Source: Caenorhabditis elegans (taxonomy: Eukaryota > Nematoda > Chromadorea > Rhabditida > Rhabditidae). Taken from it: a stretch of DNA of 64,000 bases. A program made the translations under genes and the position numbers. The stretch is taken from NCBI RefSeq assembly GCF_000002985.6, contig NC_003284.9:13826001-13890000 (forward strand). Reading direction: 5' to 3'. Position 1 is the stretch's first letter, and each line of letters begins with the position of its first letter. The notes under the pieces were generated by a model. The model had not been told where the DNA came from, did not search any database, and was given only the letters and a program-made list of their open reading frames with translations. Below, in pieces: positions 1-10,852 of this stretch.

Positions 1-1582
1 AAACGAGCAAACGACCGAAAATTTAACTACGAAAAGTGAGAGAAACTGAGATTTTTGAGACTTTAGCGGCTCTTAAAAATTTGCGAAGCGTGATAATTGG
101 AGCATGTTATGCTCTCAAAAATCCTGGAAGTTGCCGGCAAACATAAAAACCCTTCTTTTCGTTTTCAAAATATGCTGAGAGAATATGGAACACCATTGAG
201 TGAGAAAAAAAAACTCTTATTGTTCTCTGGCAGAATAGTCGAAAGTTCATCGCGTGCACAGAATATGAAAGACAAGTCTCAAAAAATAGTTGCCTCATCT
301 CATCTGAAACATTAAAAATAACAACACGACAAAAAAAGTTTCGGTTTCCCGACAAGACCCATAAAATAGAAAAGCGGTCATTTGAAATTGGAGCATAAAA
401 CTCATTTCGCACCCCGAAAAGTACGCCATATCCCGAATTTTTCTAGCTATGTGTTTTTTTAATCACAATCGGAAATTTGGTTGTTTTCATAAAGAAAAAG
501 ATAGTGGGAAGTGATGACTAGAATTGGGTTTCCGCAAAAAAAAACCACTTTTAGAGATTACGTATTGAAACTTCGCATCAGAAATCAAGTATGCAAAATC
601 AGCATAAAAAAACAAACTTAATATCAAGAAAATTATGATTTTTATCACCATTGTAAGTTTAATCTATATGTGGATTTTCATCTTAGTATTTCACTTTCTC
701 GGTAAATCGGCGCCACTTCTCCACCAACTTTAGCCACTTCTAAACTGCCATTTACAGAAGTTGGTTAAAGGTGGTCAAAGTTGGTTAATTTGGACAGTGT
801 TTTCACGCTCTGAACAGCTGGAAAAAGTTGGTGAGAGTTGGTAAAAGTTGACCAAAGTTGGTGAAAGTTGGCGAAAATCTGCGAAAATTGGTTGAAAAGT
901 GGCTACGAGTAACGAGTAGTTTTTTAGTTCAAGTTACGCCGAAAAATATTTAACCTATTAGGGGGAACAAAATTGATAAGTAGATAAACATCCTATTTAA
1001 TGCAGTATAATTAGGTTTTTAAAATATTTTTAAAATATAAATTTAATCAATTGGTTTTTTAAAAGTTTAGGAAAGATCATTGTGAAGTGATTGGAACTCA
1101 TGATCAGACTCTGGCTAAAAACGATTGGATCGGAACTCCATTTGGTGTCAAAATTTAACCGTAGCTTTAAGCAATTATTGCGAGATTTTTGGAAAACATT
1201 TTTAGATGGGACAAGACGCGCAGTGAACGGAAATATTTGGAAATGAACAGTTTTAACACTTTCAGGTATCTAAATTGCCGGAATTGTCATTGGAAAAGAA
1301 CAATTACCGCGGACCTCTGATTCAAATCCTGTTAGAAAGGACGTATTTTTCAGTAGGACGTCCTGTCCCAACCTGAACCAGAACCAGCTTTTTAAGATTA
1401 ACCTGAAACCTTGAAAATTTTTCCACAAATTCTAGTAACTTTTTTACAATGTTGAAGACACAATTATAGTGTTGTTTTGTTCAAGCCAAAATCGTATGAC
1501 GTCACTCTATGTTTTATAACCTATCTTGAAGTCGTACAGACCAACCAAAAATTATTCTTGCCTGCTACACAAATGAACTTAC
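1..1582. other. Gene-free left edge
   Basis: I see no supportable gene here. Open frames of 70-100 codons near 100-410 lack coding character and overlap each other on both strands. The stretch is AT-rich. Its only clear structure is the GTTGG-type degenerate tandem array at about 700-905, listed separately. It could be the 3' side or introns of a gene that runs off the left end. Confidence 0.5.
700..905. repeat. Degenerate tandem GTTGG repeat with inverted flank
   Basis: The unit 'aaagttggtgaa' and close variants recur about ten times between 755 and 895, with a period near 11-12 bp. The start of the block (700-745) carries the reverse complement ('ccaccaacttt', 'gccacttct'), and the end carries 'aaaagtggctac'. 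The block is therefore partly foldback. This is typical of a decayed nematode minisatellite or MITE. No coding content is seen. Confidence 0.6.
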
Positions 1583-1760
1583 TATCATCTGAATCCTTTT
1601 CGACAAGCGATGTGGTCATAGGCAAATCCTGAAAAACCATCCCGCCACGACGTTCAATAAAAGAACGTTCCAACGCAAATCGAGGTAGCCAATCCAGCTT
1701 GAAATTTGTATGTCGTGATAGAATCAGTATAAAAAAAAGAATAACGAAACAAATCCACAC
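1583..1760 (-). CDS. Possible exon of a minus-strand gene (weak)
   Basis: On the minus strand about 59 codons stay open and end at a good donor (GATA|GTAAGT, exon edge 1583). The encoded peptide starts with a strongly hydrophobic stretch of about 14 residues (VILFFILILS), like a signal anchor, followed by a charged, non-repetitive segment. A stop lies in frame just upstream of the first GTG and no in-frame ATG precedes the hydrophobic part. If real, the exon must therefore begin at a weak 'AAG' acceptor or be internal. The next 200 bp upstream on this strand are purine-rich and promoter-like. I found no convincing downstream partner exon. I recognise no family. Confidence 0.25.
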
Positions 1761-2587
1761 TTCCTTACATACTCCTAGGTCTTAGTCCAGACAAAACTAC
1801 ACGCCTTTAATTGGATTGTACTCACTTGAAAAAAAACCGATGGGTGGACAAGAAACAGAGAAAGAAAGAGCTGATAGAAATGGTGGCCCAGGGCGTTGAG
1901 TGAATCAAAAAAGGGAAAAAGTTTGGGCTCTCGCTTCTCTTCATCAACGTGGCTCTTCTTGTGATGGCACTGTCTCGCGGGAGCTTCAATTAACTAATTC
2001 CAGAGGAGACGCGGCCTTCTTCTTATTTCTTCGTTGCTTTCTTCTTAAAACATTGTGGACTTAAACTCAAGCCCAAAGATCTGAATGTATTCTCCGTAGA
2101 ATTAAGTATATGGTTCATGTGATAATCTGGAATAAAAGTGGAATTCGGATATTCCGGACAGCTGCAGAAGAATGTAAGAATTCAAAGAAAAATGTGGGAA
2201 ACTACTGACACCAGAAAGAATACTGAAAAATAACTTTTTTAAAGTCTAGTGCTGCAAGTTTTCAAAAAGTTGACAACAACAGTAAAACAGATATGGCACT
2301 ATATTGTCAGTAGATTTTTAAAAATAAGATCGTTCCTAAAAATTAATTAAAGTAATGTTCCAAATGAGCAATGAAGAAAACAACCAACAATAAAAACCTG
2401 CCCCAGTCCAAAAAATAACTTTCGATTAGGATTAACAAACACGCATCGTTTTTTTTTTGCGAATTTCACCAATTTTCTCACACATTCATAGACAAGGCGA
2501 AGAAAAATCTGGAGTTCAATTCTGAGGTATACTGTGCTTACTAGAGAAACCCGTTAACATGTGGTTGAAAAAACCGTTTAACATTAT
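1761..2587. other. Non-coding, purine/pyrimidine-rich patch
   Basis: No gene is seen. The 1840-2050 part is less AT-rich than its surroundings and has CT/GA-rich runs and 'gtctcgcgggag', resembling a C. elegans promoter region. If the 1583-1760 exon is real, this would be its upstream region. The rest is ordinary AT-rich spacer. Confidence 0.35.
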
Positions 2588-2662
2588 GTGGGACATAGGA
2601 CTTTGACGGTATGTCTGAGCCTTGTAAAAGCTCAGACATACCGTCAAAGTTCTATATCCCAC
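2588..2662. repeat. 33-bp inverted repeat (hairpin), 9-nt loop
   Basis: The arms at 2588-2620 and 2630-2662 are reverse complements apart from two mismatches. They begin and end with 'gtgggacata' and 'tatatcccac', and 9 nt separate them. The stem could form a strong cruciform or RNA hairpin of about 33 bp. No coding frame crosses it. It is most likely a tiny MITE or a decayed transposon end pair. A microRNA-like precursor is possible but unsupported. Confidence 0.8.
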
Positions 2663-4776
2663 TCGGTGTAGATTGAAATAAATGTAAAATTGAAAAGCAG
2701 TTGTGTTTAGTATTGTAAAGGAAGAAAATCAGTAAATTCCCATTTTTGGAAAAATTATACAACAGTAAAATTTATGTCATAAGACTCCCCTCTACAAAAG
2801 CTAGAGTACTGTTCTAGAGTATACTATGTTAATCGGTTACATATCAGAATTTACAAAACTCGTAATTTTTATTTCAGAGTACTTGCGTCGAATTTTTAAA
2901 GAGCCACTGAACAATTTTGTTTTTGGATTTTTTTTTACTATTTTATTCTTATAAAATTAACTTCACATCAAAACTTTTCCAACATTTTTGCTCCTTCTCA
3001 AAACTATTTGGTTTTTGTTTTCAAATTTCGCAAAACCAACGCAGAAAAGCGAAAGAATAACAAATTAACTACATGCATTTCTGAAAACGTTCTCGATCCT
3101 TGCACTCAGCTGACCGCAATGAAAAATGGAATGTTACTCGATGTTTTTCAATGTTTTTTTCTCTTAAGGTTACTTTTTCAGGACCATTTATTTTTTGAAA
3201 CTAATTGGAAATCTCCGAATATATGTGGCACGCTATTTTATTTCATCAGGCAAATATATTTTAATCAAGACTGTAGAATTAAGAAAAAAATCAGTTGTAA
3301 AATAATCACAGGATTATTTTAAAAATTATCTTGACAACGGTTCAACCCTAAATTGCTGAGCTTACGATTTTCCGTTTTTTAAAACCAGTGTTCAAAATTT
3401 CAAAATTTCAATGTAAAAATCAAAATGCTTTGTTCAAAGATTTGCCATATCAAGGCAAGTCAAAAAAAAATTCAACATTCCAAAAAAGTACATGAGACTG
3501 TTCGCCAGCTGTCAACACAAAGCATTTCCACGCAACGGTAGCTCATTTCTTGTCTATGAGCAAATGAATGTATCTGCTGAATTTGAAAACTTTCCATGTT
3601 GGCGTTTTTTTCAAATTAATGTTCCAGATTTGAAGAAAAGTAGCATAAGCATACCTTAATAAGGTCAACTCAAATAATCTTGGAAAAAGAGTTTTAAAAG
3701 TAGGTCAACATTTGTTTAAAAACATTTTCAAGATTTCAAAAATTTCATAGGGAACTGTGATAAACTTCATATTTTGCCAATCTTGGCAAACGGTACATTT
3801 GCGTGGTAGACCAAAAATTCAATGAAGTATAGTTTTAGTATTTCTATATACATTTTTTCTCTATGGTTCCAAAACTGAATTTTTTTGTTTGTATTGAAAT
3901 TTCTTGTTATATTTCAAATATTATGATCTATGATAATCCAATTTGCACTTTGAAAGTACAATTAGTTATGATGAAAATCTCTTGAAATCTCTTGTAAAAA
4001 TAACATTTAGGTATAGGAAAGTGTCATGCTGCCCATCCAAATACGTTTTGTTTCGAAATTGTTTTATTCCGTTATATTTGAGAGAGAAGAAAAAAGTGAG
4101 CGAGTAATTTGTAAATTAGTACTCTTGATGCCAAAAGAAATTGATATGCAAAAGAACTTTTTCAGTGAACCCATCGTTTTTTGTTTTACTTTTCTGCTTC
4201 TGACATGCACTTCGACGTCCATTTTGAGCAAAATGTCTAGCTAGAAAATGTTTATATGAGTGTATCACTTTCTAATATGTAGTTAGAATTCAAAACAAAA
4301 CTCTAAATTTTAAGCCTTTGAAAGTGATCACGTTGCGCGAGTAATTAAAACGTTCCTTATCAACACCAATATATCACCTCCCCTTCTTCGTTTCTTTCTT
4401 GTCTTGCCGGTAATAAGATGAGATTGAAGTTTAACACATTTTGGTCTCTTTTTCGAAGTATCACGCTTACACGAGTCTAGCCACTCGCAATATTTGTGAC
4501 TTTGTAAGTACTCAGTCCTTGGAATGGTTAATGAGGGTGCAACTACATTTTTTTTCGTGTTATAGATAATTCAGAAAAACTATATTTTGATTTTGAATAT
4601 TACGATGAGTACTAGAGAAATGAATTTTTTTTAAATAATTTTCATTAGCATGTTTTTTTAGTTAATGAAGAATTTAAAAGCTTGACCTACTGGACAGTGT
4701 AAATTTACATTGATACCGAAAGTTTTTTAGTGTAGAGCAGCGTCAGTGCTAAAATTGTCGCAAACTATTTATATGT

Positions 4777-4845
4777 ATAATGTTGTATATTGTATATGTG
4801 TATGTATGTAAAATGTATGTAAAATGTAAAATGAAAAATGTATAA
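4777..4845. repeat. Imperfect short tandem repeat (atgtatgtaaaatg-like)
   Basis: Repeated 'gtatgt' and 'aaaatgta' motifs recur with a period of about 8-13 bp. It is a simple low-complexity microsatellite with no other feature. Confidence 0.6.
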
Positions 4846-5156
4846 CGATTTTGTTCACGATTTTTGCCTTTTCTCCGTGTTTTTCCGGAAAATGGCGGGG
4901 TCTTAATTTTGGGCTTTCTGCGTACACGCCACGTAGTTTTATTATTTTGAGTGTAAAAAACTTTTTTTTTCTAAACTTCTCACTATGATACTCAATAATT
5001 TTAGCTAAATCTAAACGCTATTATCCCAATTCCCTACTGGCACTACTCCATTTTTAAATCAGTTTCATACCAATCCAATATTGAGTTTCTTATTTTCCCG
5101 CTGCCCCAGACATAAGAGAGACATAAGAGCATTTGGCAGTCGGTGTTCACTTCTAA

Positions 5157-5168
5157 CCCCCCCCCCCC
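5157..5168. repeat. Poly-C tract (12)
   Basis: An uninterrupted run of 12 C. A second run of 16 C lies at 22313-22328. Homopolymer C/G tracts of this size are scattered in C. elegans and are mutation-prone in some DNA-repair mutants. No associated gene is seen. Confidence 0.9.
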
Positions 5169-5890
5169 TCTCGAAATATTTGACCTTCTTCCCGAAAGGC
5201 GGACTTTCTTTGGGGACAAATTTCTGCCACCGCATATATTGTTGCGAAATTTGCCGTTTTCTAAGCATACCCTCAATTCCTGCCATGTTGCACTTTCTAT
5301 TTTTGATAGCAATCTATGTTTTAATTCAAAATTTTAACACGAAACTTCCTCGTTTTCCTTTATTTTTACATGTGAAAATGACAGACAAAAGAATAGAGTC
5401 TGTGGGAAACGTGTCATTATTATATTTTATATGTTTCTCAGTTCTCCATTAATTCTTTTTTAATTTCCGTCGTCCTTGTGTAAAAAAAATATAGTTAATA
5501 TTTTTTATTCTAATACTGAGTGGAAAATGTCGTTGTCTTTCCTTTCTCTGTGGGCGGATTTATATGGATACATGGTGCTCGTTTCGGTTTATGAGAGGAG
5601 GTTCGCTATTACTTTTCGTAGATTTGCGTGACTATCCACACATTCGTAATTTAAATTTAAAATAGTATAGTAAAGCCCAGTCTTTTTCATTTTTGTATTT
5701 TTTCTTGATTTGACTCGACGTCACACTCCCGTAGAATTGGAGACTATCAAAATAAACAAAATTCCCGCGTTTAAAGCTTTTTCATGGGGTGTGTGGTCGC
5801 TAGAAGAAAGTTTCATGGAAAAAGTTTCATTGGAAAAAATCATTTTCCGAGAATATTTATTTGGACTAAGAAAATTAAATTTTTTCCAAG

Positions 5891-7133
5891 TATTAGGTTG
5901 GACCGGAAGTCTTTATAACTGGGTTTGCTTCTCCACCGCTCGCCGCAGTTGCACTTTGGTATTCCCTCCTCGCTAGTGAATAACAACCAGATTAGGAACT
6001 TCATTGTAAGCAACACCTCATTCCCTTCCCTCTGGTCTGAAGTTAGTTAACCAACGATGTATGTCCCTAGTGCGATCCACATCCGATATGGTTTGATGTA
6101 CCTCTTTCTCTCTCATAACACGATGAAGGATTCGGAAAGTCTCCTCAAGAATGTTTATGATTCACATGTCCACTACAATTATATCATACGCAATTGGTTC
6201 CAAAGCTTCGAGAAGAACGACTTTTCTCTCGAAGACTCTGAGACCCCATAAATTGGATTTGGACACGTTGCAAAAAGCCGTGGCAACGGATCCTTTCCAA
6301 ATCACCCGTGAGCTGTCAACCATACTTGGATCCCGTCAAACCAACATTGTACGGGGCTGGGAAGCTTTTGGAATAGAGAAACTTATGGGTCGATTCATAG
6401 CTCACACCTTGACACAAGCGAACCTTGATTTTCGAGTGGGTGATTCCTTTTCCCTCCTCATTTTCTACGGGGCCGATCGATGGTTGGGCCGACTCATTAC
6501 TGGTAACGATAAGTGGGTCCTCTACGATAACAGCCATAACCGTGCCCAGTAGATTGGAGAAGGAGAGACCCCACAGGATGCCGCCAAACCCGACCTTCAC
6601 CCCAAAAAAGGCATGCACTCAGTGAGGTGGGGAGTGTATGGCTCCATTTACTGGGAACTGCTACCTGAGGGTAAAATAATGTGTGGGGACATCTACGTTA
6701 TCTAACCATGAAACCTGAAGAAAGTCATCGACCGTTCACCCCTGAAGGACAAGCAACTCTATTTTCAGCAAAACAATGCTAGTCCCCATGTCTCGAAACA
6801 AGTTTAGTAGGAACAGACCAGCCATGGATGGATGGCTCCCCTTTACCCACCGTATTCTCCAGACCTCACTCCATCTGAATACTGACCGTTTTCAGATATG
6901 ACCCGTGTCCACGAGCGGAGAATCTTTAATACCCATGAAAGTGCCAATGTGGCACTCAAACATTATTTGGACTCACGCCCGGAAGGGTTCTGTTAGCAGG
7001 GCATTAATAAGTTGCCCACATGTAGACAGTATATTGTTGATAATGATAGCAAATAAAATTTATCCTGTCGTTTCTCTTGCTTCGAGAAATAAACGATTGA
7101 AAAAGTTATAAAGACTTCCGGTCCAACCTAATA
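5891..7133 (+). mobile_element. mariner-family DNA transposon, inactive
   Basis: Perfect 29-bp terminal inverted repeats lie at 5891-5919 and 7105-7133, including the flanking TA duplication. The ends after the TA read TTAGGTTGGACC, typical of mariner. Total length is 1,243 bp, normal for mariner (about 1.3 kb). The interior carries a recognisable but broken D,D34D transposase on the plus strand. Both the conserved ends and the size suggest a full-length copy that decayed by point mutation rather than a deletion derivative. It lies in gene-free DNA between an AT-rich spacer and the gene starting at 8427. Confidence 0.93.
6057..7111 (+). pseudogene. mariner transposase pseudogene
   Basis: Several plus-strand fragments together resemble a mariner transposase. 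At 6121-6250 lies an N-terminal HTH-like piece ending in NDFSLED. A shift to another frame carries the region to about 6550, with the block ITGNDKWVLYDN. At about 6760-6810 is FQQNNASPHVSKQ, and at about 6840-6900 is PPYSPDLTPSEY followed by a stop. Frameshifts near 6245 and 6550 and several stops break it. The first two catalytic aspartates appear as asparagine (codons 6505-6507 and 6772-6774); the third (SPDL) is kept. It cannot encode a working transposase. Confidence 0.88.
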
Positions 7134-8426
7134 TTAACCAAGGTGACAAAAGTATCCATTTGGAAGTGAACAGTGTACATGCATATAGTTCCGGCAACAC
7201 TTTTTCTTGGTTAAGAGTCGCCTCTGAATTTTTGAGTGATTAAATTGTGAATATTTGGAAGTCTTGCTATGCTAACAATTAATCTTCAACTAATGTTGTG
7301 TTCATTATAATCGTTTTTTACTATTGTTTTATGTTTTAACGGTGCCATTAACTTTAACAGTAACATTTCGATAGTAACATTTCGATAATAATTTGAACAT
7401 TTGTTAGAAAGTGGATACATTTTTCGTGTTGCATACTAATGCAAACTAATTTAAACTTAAATTCCGAAATTAATTTGAAATATGCTTGATAATCTAGCAA
7501 AAAATAAAAAAATTTAAATGGTGGAGCTGTGCGCTTTGGCGTAAACTCTGGTGTTTGCGTAGTGAAGATTTACGGCTGCACACCGTAGTTGTGCAACGCT
7601 GTTTTGCGCGACGTAGTACGAAAGGTGGTTACTTGGAAGCGGCCGACAAATTCGGGGTTTCGCGCCGCACTATACATGCGGATACGTTGCGGCGTTAGTG
7701 GTGGTGTGAGGCTGTTTGAGGCAACTCTCCGACCGGTGCCCACATGGAAGCCCTAGTCTGAATACACCCCGACCAACATTTTTAAGATTTTCCAACAATT
7801 TTAGGCAAAGTTCGTCCATGATCAAACTTGAAGAAAAAATCCTGCTGCTGCAGACTTTTACAATGTTCTAATACAAATTATTACAAGGTATAAAAACTTT
7901 TATAAGTTGTAATGTTTTTGTTGGCAAAATAAGATTTATTGAAAATTGAAGAAAACAGTACAGCCACTTGTTCTTCTTACACAAAATTTTTTAATGAATC
8001 ATTGAGTTTTTTTTTCAAAAAATATAACCTGAGTGGGCATCTTTTTGAATTGGCATCTCATTTCATATTCTAGTAGCACATCTCATCCTAATCTGTCTCT
8101 ATTCCAAAATATTATGTTTCATCTGTATGCACTTTCCAACTTTCTGCAAGTTTTGAAATGTTAAAGAGCAGATGAAAGGCAAAATTGAAAAGCTTCTTTT
8201 TTTAATAGAATTTCTTCATTGAAACACTGTTGACTTGCCGGAAGATAATTGAAAATTCTCTTGTTCTGCCGTTTATCAATATTTTCTCATGTATTACAAA
8301 AAGTTTGAATTCACTTGTTTACGTTCTTTTTTTCTTTTGAGCTTTTGATGTTTTAAAAAGTTTGAGCTTTCACTTTTTTTCCCTTCAAATTTTTGGCGTC
8401 CACCTCCAATTTCACTTCCAGAAATC
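7134..8426. other. Spacer with a GC-rich patch
   Basis: No complete gene. Between about 7520 and 7760 the base composition rises sharply. One plus frame there reads through a helix-turn-helix-like segment (EAADKFGVSRRTIH) before stopping at 7697, which hints at a transposase remnant. The remainder is AT-rich and presumably upstream sequence for the gene beginning at 8427, with a splice-acceptor-like site at about 8411-8421. Confidence 0.45.
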
Positions 8427-10522
8427 ATGGGTACACCCTACAACGAAGAGTCATCACCATCAATCCTTGTACTATACAGTTCGGATAACGACTCTCCAGA
8501 CAAGTTCTTCCCAGCAGATCCACGCCTGATCCAAGCTCATTGGGATTCTCAGGCTGAGCCACGTCAGCCACCAACTCCTCCAGCATCTCCAGTTTCTGGA
8601 ATCGCCACACCATCATCTGCAATAACTGCTGAGTTGTGGGAGATGGAGCGGTCACTAACCCCATTGCCGACAAGAGACAGTCCAATGCCAGAAATTCAGG
8701 TTAGTAATTTAAAAGTTTTGAAACTATTGTGAAGTATCAATTTTCAATCAATTCACCATTTCAAAAAAAAAAAACATAATTCTACTCCACGCTGTATAGA
8801 TTTGAAAAACCGCAACTCCGCATTTTCATCCGCATTATTCAAATAATTTTAGGACCGCGGAAATCAACAACATTGCAACATCCTCACAACAAAAAACCAA
8901 CCTCAAGTTGATCAAATTTCCAACGGTAATTGGTTGAAAATTTAACTAATAAATGCTTTAATAATCCTCGCACGTGCTTATTAATTTTATTACCGCATGG
9001 TATTTGCATGAGTTCAACTACTTCGGGTATCATGGTGTGTGAAATAAAACGGTTTGAAAAGTGAAAAAAAAGTATTGAAATCCACAGTTTGACAATCATT
9101 TTTTACAATTTGTTTACATCCGAATATTAAAGTTATTGAAAAGTTATCAATGTAGCAAAATATTTTATAGTAAACTTTCCTTTTTTTCTTTTTTTTTTCT
9201 GAAAAAGATGGATTAAAAAACAAATTTCCTTGTAAAAGTTACAAACTAGACAATTAACAATATTTCAATAGGTATGCTTACTGGAGTCCTGAGGTACAAT
9301 CAACAACTATAACCCAACCCTGGCACCAGCTTACCTATTAAACATTTTAACCACATGTATAAATTATTTTCAAAGGTGAAATAAAACCAGCACGGGGTTT
9401 TAGATATACACGTATTATTGTCCAGAACTCTCAAAATTTTTTTGATTTTCAAAAGTTTTCTTACTGTTATTATAGTTGCCAAATTTTTGTGAAGTTGGGC
9501 TTTTTTGAAAAGTTTGCAGTGACTGCATAGAGTCTCAAAATTTTCAGACCAGATAAAAATAATTGAAACATAATTTAACTGTAAAATAAAACAAAAAAGT
9601 GTATTTTTGACTAATAATTTAGCTGTATGTTTGCGTACGCTCAACTGACCATACATTCTACTTTGTTATTATATTTGATAGCTAACGTTTTTAACAATAT
9701 TGAATGACGGGTTTCACCAATGCATGGATTTATTGAAAGTTTTTTACTGAAAAAAAGATTTTCAAAGTCTTCAAACTCAAATATGGCCGGTTCATTCGGT
9801 TTTAAAACGATTTTCATAACTTAATTATTAAGAGTTTGACAGGTCTTTTCATTTTATCTTACTTTTTTACCAGGAGGGCACATGAAATCATCGATATCCT
9901 TTCAATACAAAGACACTCCAGAATACTCTTTATACCGCAAATGGTTTGACGATGATGAATTGGAATTTTACCTGGAAGGCATGGAATCCTGGACCCGCAG
10001 AAAGAAGCGTGTGCAGTATGAATATGATGATGAAGAGAAAGAGATTGATGAGACTCCGTGTTGCTTCCTCTGTCCAACAAGCAGAGAGAATGTTGGTTTG
10101 ATGAGAAAGGTATAGTCCGAAAGTCCAAATTCCCATAATCCAAAAAAAGTGATTTGAAAATCAGAAAATTCCGTATTTTCTTTTTAAGATTCTAACAGTA
10201 AAAAATAATTTTTAGTTTGTCATTTTGATAGGGAAAGTATGTTTTTTTTTAATTGAAGATTTTATATTCATTATTCATTAGTTATATGATATAGTTTATT
10301 CGAAGCTGTTCATTTTTTAAAAGTCGTTTACTCAATTCAACAATTCAATTTCAAATGCCCACTTCAACAAAAAATGGAAACTTCGAAATGCTTATTAGTC
10401 CATCATAATTCAATTTTCAGGTCGTCAGATTCTTCACAGTGACTCGAAAACCTAAGAAGTTTCGCAGGCTTTACTCGTTCCTTCGTCGCTTCCGTCATTT
10501 CACTCCTCAATTTGGACCATAA
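8427..10522 (+). CDS. Uncharacterised nematode protein, 4 exons, 227 aa
   Basis: Exons 8427-8699, 8853-8925, 9874-10109 and 10421-10522 join in frame (phases 0, 1, 0) into 228 codons including TAA. All introns have GT-AG ends. The second exon was placed by phase, because exon 1 joined directly to exon 3 would stop at once. The start ATG follows an acceptor-like TTCACTTCCAG by five bases, so SL1 trans-splicing is likely. The N-terminal 90 residues are rich in Pro, Ser and Asp (low complexity). The middle has an acidic run (YDDEEKEIDE) next to CCFLCP. The C-terminal 33 residues are strongly basic and aromatic (RRLYSFLRRFRHF). No signal peptide or membrane segment is seen. I do not recognise the family. 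It is probably a soluble Caenorhabditis-specific protein. Confidence 0.8.
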
Positions 10523-10644
10523 TTTGAAACGTTTACCTAAAAGGACAAAAATAGGTTTATGACTTCACTAAAAAATTGAAGCTTTAGTTAATTTTTTCAA
10601 AAAGTGCAAAACTGTGAATTTTTGGTTTTAGGTACGAAAAATTA

Positions 10645-10852
10645 AGTTACCGTACTTTTCCTATTAATATAACGGACCCATGATAGTTTTTAACTCGGTT
10701 GTTTGGTGAAAATCAATCAACTATGAAAATGTTTTTTTTTTAATTTTAATTTCATACTCAAATTTATGTTCAAAAAGTTTTAAAACCAGTGTTAACCATT
10801 AGGAACTGTAGACAAAAAGTGTTATAAGACTAATAGAAAAAATACGGTAACT
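10645..10852. mobile_element. Short inverted-repeat element (MITE-like), about 208 bp
   Basis: The left end starts agttaccgtacttttcctat and the right end is its imperfect reverse complement (about 30 bp, a few mismatches and one small gap), ending ...aatacggtaact. TA or TTA-type bases flank both ends. The interior has no coding frame. Size and structure fit a non-autonomous DNA transposon. The family name is not assigned. Confidence 0.65.

Larger units (their letters stand above)
2663..5890. other. Gene-free AT-rich interval
   Basis: No gene model could be built. Longer open frames (3008-3322, 4026-4244, 5043-5452) are low-complexity, overlap in several frames and lack splice context. Minor features are a short-period TGTAAAATG-type run at about 4777-4845 and a 12-base C run at 5157-5168. 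Confidence 0.5.

Noticed and set aside
9300..9656. 118-codon minus-strand frame within intron 3 of the 8427 gene
   Set aside because: It is Phe/Lys/Leu-rich as expected from AT-rich DNA, lies in an intron, and has no splice or start context.
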